Below are positions 58,897 to 64,000 of a stretch of DNA of 64,000 nucleotides, piece by piece. Each line of letters begins with the position of its first letter. Position 1 is the stretch's first letter. The notes below the pieces were generated by a model. It was not told the DNA's origin and did no database searches. It saw only the letters and a program-made list of their open reading frames with translations. The stretch is from positions 3,224,001-3,288,000 of the forward strand of contig NZ_CP024608.1 of the NCBI RefSeq assembly GCF_002752675.1. The letters run 5' to 3'. Position numbers and translations under genes: made by a program. The DNA comes from Massilia violaceinigra. Lineage in GTDB: Bacteria; Pseudomonadota; Gammaproteobacteria; Burkholderiales; Burkholderiaceae_D.

Positions 58897-60906
58897 CTAT
58901 CGAAGGTTGCTAAGGGAGGCGAGCTGCTGCGCAAGGAAGTTACTGGTCGAACTCATGCCCGACAGGGTCACGTCGAGCGATGAATACTGCCGGCGCAAGT
59001 CCTTTTCGGTCTGGGCCAGGCGCACATTGAGCGCCGTGCGCTGCTTGGCGATATCGGCCAGGCTGGCATTGATGCCGGCGTTCTTGCTCGGAATCGTGCC
59101 CTTGCTGCTGAGAAAGCTGTCGATCAGTTCGGTAAATTGCGCGCCGGCCCCTTTCGAAATATTCACGGTGCCGCGCTCGCCGATGGCGCCGCCGGTGATC
59201 TGCACCTGGATTCCCGAACTGGCCGAGCCGGCGTTGCCGGTCAGGTTCTGGCCGCTGCCGGTGGCGGCCGCGCCGCCGATGGTGCCGGCCACGTCGAGCC
59301 CGTCGATCAGGGTCTGGGTGCCCAGCAGGCTCGCCGCGGCGCTGCCGCTGATGCCCACTTTCGAGGTCGAGCCGTATTTGTTCGAGGTGATCGTGAAGAT
59401 CCCGGCATCCTGCTTGACCGACACGCCGGTGCCGCTGGTGGCGCTGGCGCCCGTGGCGCCGACCGCGCCGTTGATGATCGACTGCACGTGGCTGGCCAGG
59501 CTGGCCGCCGAATAGTTACCGGCCAGCAGGGTGGCGGTCGAGGTCACGCCGTTGATGGTCAGCGACAACTGGTCGTTGACACCCGCGGTGATGCTGGTGT
59601 CGGCGGCGGTGCTGCCTTTGGCGCTGCCCTGGGTCGCCAGCTGGCTGATCACCAGGTTCTTGGTGCCGACCGTGCTGTTGGTAGTGGAGCTGACGAAGCT
59701 GACCAGGCTGTCCGTGGTCGAACCGACCGTGCTGAGCAGCTTGGAAACGTCTTCCAGGTTGGTGTCGAGGGCTTTCTGCAGCTTGCTGTTGTCGAGCTTG
59801 AGCGAACCGTCGGCCTGGAACGATACGCCGAGCTGGCTCATGCTGCTGATGTCGCCATCCATGCCCGGCACCGGGGTGAAGAACATCTTGCGCAGGCTCG
59901 ATTGCAGATTGCGCGTGGTCGAGTCGCCCAGCAGCACGCCGGCACTCTTGCCTTCGCTGGCCTTGGGGGCCGTGGTCAGGCCGGCGATCGTGCTGTTGAG
60001 TTCGTTATACGACTTGATGAAATTGTTCAGCGCCGTCTTCGCGCCCGTGCTGTCGCTGGTGATGTTGACGGTGCTGGTGCCGATCTTGAGCGCGCTGATG
60101 GTCACGCCCTGGATCGCTTCCGAGACATTGTTGCCCGCGCTGCTGATGGCCACGCCGTTGATCGACAGCTTGGTGTTTTGCGCCGCGCTGTTCTGCGTCA
60201 TGTTCTGGGTGCCGTCGGCGGCATATCCGAGCAGGTTGCCGATGTCGGTGTCGCCCGACACGCCGATGCGCATGCTCGACGTTTCGCCGGTCTGCGACGA
60301 AGTCAGCACCAGGCGGTTGGGGCTGGCGCTGCCATCCGAAATGATGCTGGCGGTCACGCCCACATTGGCCTTGTTGATGGCGTCGCGGATGCCTTGCAGC
60401 GAGTTGTTGCTCGAATCGATGGTCACGGTGCGCGCCGAGCGCGTGGCGTCCTGGGCAAACGCGGCGCCGGTGTAGGCGCCGTTGGCCAGGGTGCCGCCGG
60501 TGATGCTGCCGAATTCGAAGGTGAGCGTGGTGGCCGCGCCGCTGCCGATCAGCGCGGTGGTGCTGGCCTGGCCGGCCGCGGTCAGCGTCTGCGCCTGCGA
60601 CAACTGGGTCACGTTGACGCTGTAGCTGCCCTTGACGGTATCCTTGGCGGCGCTGGCGGTGAGCACGGCCGGATCGGACGAGGAGGCGCCGATGGTCTTG
60701 AACTTGGTCGGATCGGACAAGCCGCTCACCGCGGTCTGGAAGCCGCCCAAAGCGCCGCTGAGGGCGCCGTAGGCCGACAACTTGGCCGTGTACGCCTTTT
60801 CCTTGTCCTGCATGGCGACGAAAGGCCGGCTCTCCGCCATCATCAGTTTATTGACGATGTCGTTGACGTCGATAGAGCCGCCTGAACTGACGGATGAAAT
60901 GGCCAC
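58897..60906 (-). CDS. fliD: Flagellar filament cap protein FliD
   Basis: FliD (HAP2) caps the filament. The 669-aa protein has the N-terminal block SVSSGGSIDVNDIVNKLMMA and FliD domains, including SYSVNVTQLSQAQTLTAAG-like sequence (GSYSVNVTQLSQAQTLTAAG). Two flagellin hook-IN-like repeats are present in the middle. The C-terminal coiled coil is RLAQTEKDLRRQYSSLDVTL. It is driven by a FliA promoter at 60941-60967 and leads the fliD-S-T unit. Confidence 0.95.
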   Translation of the reverse strand: MAISSVSSGGSIDVNDIVNKLMMAESRPFVAMQDKEKAYTAKLSAYGALSGALGGFQTAVSGLSDPTKFKTIGASSSDPAVLTASAAKDTVKGSYSVNVTQLSQAQTLTAAGQASTTALIGSGAATTLTFEFGSITGGTLANGAYTGAAFAQDATRSARTVTIDSSNNSLQGIRDAINKANVGVTASIISDGSASPNRLVLTSSQTGETSSMRIGVSGDTDIGNLLGYAADGTQNMTQNSAAQNTKLSINGVAISSAGNNVSEAIQGVTISALKIGTSTVNITSDSTGAKTALNNFIKSYNELNSTIAGLTTAPKASEGKSAGVLLGDSTTRNLQSSLRKMFFTPVPGMDGDISSMSQLGVSFQADGSLKLDNSKLQKALDTNLEDVSKLLSTVGSTTDSLVSFVSSTTNSTVGTKNLVISQLATQGSAKGSTAADTSITAGVNDQLSLTINGVTSTATLLAGNYSAASLASHVQSIINGAVGATGASATSGTGVSVKQDAGIFTITSNKYGSTSKVGISGSAAASLLGTQTLIDGLDVAGTIGGAAATGSGQNLTGNAGSASSGIQVQITGGAIGERGTVNISKGAGAQFTELIDSFLSSKGTIPSKNAGINASLADIAKQRTALNVRLAQTEKDLRRQYSSLDVTLSGMSSTSNFLAQQLASLSNLR

Positions 60907-60940
60907 GAACGCCTCCTGGTAAAAGCATGAATATACTAAG

Positions 60941-60967
60941 TTAACGGCATCTTCTATCCATACTTTA
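60941..60967 (-). promoter_or_regulatory. Sigma-28 (FliA) promoter of fliD
   Basis: On the minus strand, TAAAGTAT (60967-60960), 11-bp spacer, GCCGTTAA (60948-60941), 35 bp ahead of the fliD start. Confidence 0.85.
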
Positions 60968-61060
60968 GAGGGGTAATCCGGTGCTTGTTCGGTTTATCCC
61001 CGATTTATGCCTATTTCATCAATTCTTGCCGGCATCTAACGATGGGCCGTACGGATGGAT

Positions 61061-61432
61061 TCAGGCGACCTGCCTGATCAGCAAACCCTGGACTTTTTCC
61101 AGCGCCTTGCCGATCTCGAGCGCCTCGGCGGTGGGCATCTGGCGGATCACTTCCTTGGTGGTCTGGTCGATCACCTTGACCACCGTGCGCTTGCTGTCGG
61201 CATCGATCGAAAACTCGATATTGCGCGACAGTGCCTGCATCGCCACGTTGATTTCGCCGACCACCTTGGTCACTTCGGCCGGGTCGGGTTCCGCCGCTTC
61301 CTTGGCGGCCTCGGTCTTGCCGATGGCGGCCGACGGCGCCGTCCTGCTGGTGGCGGTGGCGGCGCCGCTTTCGGGCGCGGCCGGGCGCAGCGGGGGAGCG
61401 GCTGCGGTGTTGTCCAAGGGGCGAAGTTCCAT
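61061..61432 (-). CDS. flaG: FlaG family protein
   Basis: The 123-aa protein has an Ala/Pro-rich N-terminal half and a FlaG domain in the C-terminal half: VVGEINVAMQALSRNIEFSI, VKVIDQTTKEVIRQMP, ALEIGKALEKVQGLLIRQVA. FlaG affects filament length in other bacteria. AAAGGAATACGGTC gives the ribosome binding site. It lies between fliC and fliD, the usual place. Confidence 0.93.
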   Translation of the reverse strand: MELRPLDNTAAAPPLRPAAPESGAATATSRTAPSAAIGKTEAAKEAAEPDPAEVTKVVGEINVAMQALSRNIEFSIDADSKRTVVKVIDQTTKEVIRQMPTAEALEIGKALEKVQGLLIRQVA

Positions 61433-61450
61433 GACCGTATTCCTTTAACG

Positions 61451-61482
61451 AAAATTCCCCGGCGCGCAAAAAGCGGCCGGGG
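61451..61482 (-). terminator. Rho-independent terminator of the first fliC
   Basis: On the minus strand, CCCCGGC (61482-61476) and GCCGGGG (61463-61457) enclose a 12-nt loop and are followed by AATTTT, 22 bp after the fliC stop. Confidence 0.8.
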
Positions 61483-61503
61483 AGTGTAACGAAGCGGGGC
61501 GGA

Positions 61504-62946
61504 TCAGCCGCGCAGCAGGGACAGCACGCCGTTCGGCAGCGAGTTAGCCTGGGCCAACATCGCGGTACCTGCCTGCTGAAGGATCTGGCCGCGCGTCAGT
61601 TTGGCTGTTTCCGAAGCGAAGTCGGTATCCTGAATCCGGCTGCGCGAGGCAGACAGGTTTTCCGACGTCGACTGCAGGTTGGTGACAGCCGTTTCGAAGC
61701 GCGACTGCAGTGCGCCGAACGAAGCGCGCTGGCTGTTGACGTTGGCCAGGGCCGAGTCCAGCACTTTCAGTGCATCCGATGCGCCCTTGGCGGTCGAGAC
61801 GTCGATACCGGAGACGGTATTGAGCTTGGCGGCGCCGCCGGCGGTAAAGGCGGTCGAACCGCTGCTGCCGATCGAGAAACCCTTGTCCGAGTTCATCGAC
61901 ACATAACCCATCGAGGTCGAGGTGGCGCCGGTGGCGACAGCGGCGGTGGTGCCGGTGGTGCCAGCCGAGTCGATCGAGCCGACGGTCACCGAAGCGGCCG
62001 CGCTGTTGTTCGCCAGGGTAATGTTGTTACCAGCGGAGTTGGTCAGGACCAGGCCGTTGTTGGCATCATTGAGCTTGGCGGTAACGCCGGTTTTGGACGA
62101 CACATCGTTAAAGGCGCTGACGGCCGATGCCAGGCCGGAAGCGTTGAGTGCGGCGCCGACGGTGAAGGTGACGTTGGCGGCAGTGCTGTTATCGGACGTG
62201 ACAGCCAGCGAGTACACGCCGGCGGCGGTCAGGCTGACCGCTTCTTCGGTCTTGGCAGTGGCGGTGACACCGGTGGTCGAGGTGGCGCCATTGATGGTCG
62301 ACGCCAGCGATTGCGCAGTATCGGTCGCGGTCACGGCGATGTTCGACGTGGCCAGGCCTTGCAGGGCGAACGAACCGGCGGTGTAGGCGGTGCCGGTGGT
62401 GGCCAGGGTGGTTGGCGCTTTTTCCGACAACTCGTTGTTACCGTAGTTGTTGGTGCGGAAGTTGGCGGTGGTGGCCTGGATCGTCTGGCCGGCGTTGGCG
62501 CCAACCTGGAAGGTGGCGGTACCGAAGCTGCCGTCGAGCAGTTTCAGGCCGTTGAATTCCGAGGTCTGGGAGATACGGTCGGCTTCCGACAACAGTTGAC
62601 CAACCTCAGCCTGGATCGCCTTGCGGTCGCCAGCGGAGTTCGTCGCATTCGAGGACTGGACAGCCAGTTCACGAACACGCTGCAGGATGTTACCGGTCGA
62701 TTGCAGGGAGCCTTCAGCCGTTTGCAGCATCGAAACGCCGTCGTTGGCATTGCGCTTGGCCTGATCGAGACCGCGGATCTGGGACGTGAAGCGTTCCGAA
62801 ATGGCCAGGCCGGCGGCATCGTCTTTGGCGCTGTTAATGCGCAAGCCGGAAGAGAGGCGTTGCAGCGAAGTCGCCAGCGAGGAGGCCGAGGTGCCCAGAT
62901 TGCGTTGTGCATTCAGCGATGCGACGTTGGTATTGATGACGCTCAT
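61504..62946 (-). CDS. fliC: Flagellin FliC, copy 1
   Basis: The filament subunit is 480 aa. It has the conserved N-terminal D0/D1 part ([40 protein letters not shown]), a variable Ala/Thr/Ser-rich middle with hook-IN-type repeats (about 190-350) and the conserved C-terminus ([20 protein letters not shown], ending NGVLSLLRG). AAGGAG precedes the ATG, with a FliA promoter at 63046-63072. The C-terminal 237 residues or so are identical to those of copy 2. Confidence 0.97.
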   Translation of the reverse strand: MSVINTNVASLNAQRNLGTSASSLATSLQRLSSGLRINSAKDDAAGLAISERFTSQIRGLDQAKRNANDGVSMLQTAEGSLQSTGNILQRVRELAVQSSNATNSAGDRKAIQAEVGQLLSEADRISQTSEFNGLKLLDGSFGTATFQVGANAGQTIQATTANFRTNNYGNNELSEKAPTTLATTGTAYTAGSFALQGLATSNIAVTATDTAQSLASTINGATSTTGVTATAKTEEAVSLTAAGVYSLAVTSDNSTAANVTFTVGAALNASGLASAVSAFNDVSSKTGVTAKLNDANNGLVLTNSAGNNITLANNSAAASVTVGSIDSAGTTGTTAAVATGATSTSMGYVSMNSDKGFSIGSSGSTAFTAGGAAKLNTVSGIDVSTAKGASDALKVLDSALANVNSQRASFGALQSRFETAVTNLQSTSENLSASRSRIQDTDFASETAKLTRGQILQQAGTAMLAQANSLPNGVLSLLRG

Positions 62947-63045
62947 GGTAGTACTCCTTGCAGATACTGCTTATACATGTTGGCAATTTGCCTTCGCTTT
63001 GGTCCGCCCCTTCGGTCCGGGACAATCACACCGCAGTCCTTATAT

Positions 63046-63072
63046 ATAACGGATTGCGTTGCGGAAAGTTTA
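63046..63072 (-). promoter_or_regulatory. Sigma-28 (FliA) promoter of fliC copy 1
   Basis: On the minus strand, TAAACTTT (63072-63065), 11-bp spacer, TCCGTTAT (63053-63046), about 100 bp ahead of the start codon, leaving a long untranslated leader. Confidence 0.8.
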
Positions 63073-63206
63073 GGGAGGGATGGATGTATATTTTTTATGC
63101 TGGGCCTCAATGCGAGGCCAGGGAAGCGAATAAGCGGGCATGACGCCACGGCCTTATTGCATGTAAGGCAAGAATTTATTGTCGGGATTTGCTGCTGAAG
63201 TGAAAT

Positions 63207-63234
63207 TCCCCAGCCGGCCAGGGGCCGACCGGGG
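63207..63234 (-). terminator. Terminator of fliC copy 2
   Basis: Minus-strand hairpin of about 12 pairs, CCCCGG... (63234 on) with ...CTGGGG (to 63207), followed by AATTTC. It lies about 33 bp after the copy 2 stop. Confidence 0.65.
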
Positions 63235-63266
63235 ATGCAAGGCTATGATGTCGCGCTACCTGGTGC

Positions 63267-64000
63267 TTAACCGCGCAGCAGGGACAGCACGCCGTTCGGC
63301 AGCGAGTTGGCCTGGGCCAGCATCGCGGTACCTGCCTGCTGAAGGATCTGGCCGCGCGTCAGTTTGGCTGTTTCCGAAGCGAAGTCGGTATCCTGAATCC
63401 GGCTGCGCGAGGCAGACAGGTTTTCCGACGTCGACTGCAGGTTGGTGACAGCCGTTTCGAAGCGCGACTGCAGTGCGCCGAACGAAGCGCGCTGGCTGTT
63501 GACGTTGGCCAGGGCCGAGTCCAGCACTTTCAGTGCATCGGACGCGCCCTTGGCGGTCGAGACGTCGATACCGGAGACGGTATTGAGCTTGGCGGCGCCG
63601 CCGGCGGTGAAGGCGGTCGAGCCGCTGCTGCCGATCGAGAAACCCTTGTCCGAGTTCATCGACACATAACCCATCGAGGTCGAGGTGGCGCCGGTGGCAA
63701 CAGCGGCGGTGGTGCCGGTGGTGCCAGCCGAGTCGATCGAGCCGACGGTCACCGAAGCGGCCGCGCTGTTGTTCGCCAGGGTAATGTTGTTACCAGCGGA
63801 GTTGGTCAGGACCAGGCCGTTGTTGGCATCATTGAGCTTGGCGGTAACGCCGGTTTTGGACGACACATCGTTAAAGGCGCTGACGGCCGATGCCAGGCCG
63901 GAAGCGTTGAGTGCGGCGCCGACGGTGAAGGTGACGTTGGCGGCAGTGCTGTTATCGGACGTGACAGCCAGCGAGTACACGCCGGCGGCGGTCAGGCTGA
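63267..64000 (-). CDS. fliC: Flagellin FliC, copy 2 (3' part, cut by window end)
   Basis: This is the C-terminal 244 codons of a second flagellin; the frame is open to the window edge and the N-terminus lies beyond 64000. It is a tandem copy of the gene at 61504, offset by 1763 bp. Over the shared stretch the proteins are identical and the DNA differs only at scattered synonymous positions (for example near 63309, 63319 and 63540). The ATG visible at 63980 is internal, not the start. Confidence 0.95.
   Translation of the reverse strand, partial: SLTAAGVYSLAVTSDNSTAANVTFTVGAALNASGLASAVSAFNDVSSKTGVTAKLNDANNGLVLTNSAGNNITLANNSAAASVTVGSIDSAGTTGTTAAVATGATSTSMGYVSMNSDKGFSIGSSGSTAFTAGGAAKLNTVSGIDVSTAKGASDALKVLDSALANVNSQRASFGALQSRFETAVTNLQSTSENLSASRSRIQDTDFASETAKLTRGQILQQAGTAMLAQANSLPNGVLSLLRG

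Noticed and set aside
59137..60885. Plus-strand frame of 582 codons over fliD
   Set aside because: Shadow of fliD; Arg/Gly/Ala/His-rich with no recognisable domain.
63267..63980. Treating 63980 as the start of flagellin copy 2
   Set aside because: The frame continues to the window end with the same sequence as the interior of copy 1; the ATG at 63980 is internal (GTG at the matching place in copy 1 reads valine or tyrosine context), so the gene is simply cut.

Overview
The window reads as the chromosome of a high-GC betaproteobacterium. The flagellar gene order (flhB-flhA-flhF-fleN-fliA-motC-motD, flgAMN divergent from flgB-L, fliE divergent from fliF-R), a PEP-CTERM protein and the dRS3-like ATTCCC/GGGAAT palindromes together suggest Oxalobacteraceae (Massilia/Duganella/Janthinobacterium-like). 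That placement is inference from gene order and family resemblance; no 16S rRNA or tRNA gene is visible.

Layout. 0-5.6 kb: housekeeping flank, with the 3' end of an S49 peptidase, an ECF sigma factor divergent from a ClpP paralogue, rsuA, a fumarylacetoacetate hydrolase-family enzyme and a small membrane protein. 5.7-14.0 kb: flagellar block 1 (flhB, flhA, flhF, a FleN/FlhG-like ATPase, fliA, motC, motD), with a GIY-YIG gene and a palindromic repeat between flhA and flhF. 14.1-19.9 kb: an M35-type metalloprotease, a separate small secreted protein resembling its N-terminal domain, an intact IS3-family element sitting inside a composite palindromic repeat, and a secreted amidohydrolase. 20.0-32.9 kb: flagellar block 2 (flgN, flgM and flgA leftward; flgB to flgL rightward). 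32.9-39.0 kb: accessory island with an IS5-family remnant, an operon of AraC-type regulator, DJ-1/PfpI protein and catalytically degenerate serine hydrolase, a broken RepB-like partition gene and a pRiA4b ORF-3-like protein. 39.1-51.1 kb: flagellar block 3 (fliR to fliF leftward, fliE rightward). 51.2-55.6 kb: second accessory patch (PEP-CTERM protein, CPBP protease, several small ORFs, lipoprotein). 55.7-64.0 kb: late flagellar block (ycgR, an FlhB C-terminal-domain protein, a second fliK-like gene, fliT, fliS, fliD, flaG, and two tandem fliC copies, the second cut by the window end).

The flagellar genes cover nearly the whole structural machine: export gate (FlhAB, FliPQR, FliO), ATPase complex (FliHIJ), C-ring (FliGMN), MS ring and rod (FliF, FliE, FlgBCFGJ), P and L rings, hook, junction proteins, cap and filament. 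Regulation is partly readable. Four FliA (sigma-28) promoters of the form TAAAnTTT-N11-GCCGTTAn lie ahead of flgM, flgK, fliD and fliC. Neither the flhDC or other master regulator nor a chemotaxis cluster is in this window.

I did not find an obviously new multi-gene defence or metabolic system. The best leads are the IS-interrupted composite palindromic element, the FleN-like protein without a P-loop, the stand-alone M35 N-domain protein, the serine hydrolase pseudoenzyme operon, a candidate small RNA near 0.7 kb, and the duplicated-fragment patch at 52-54 kb.
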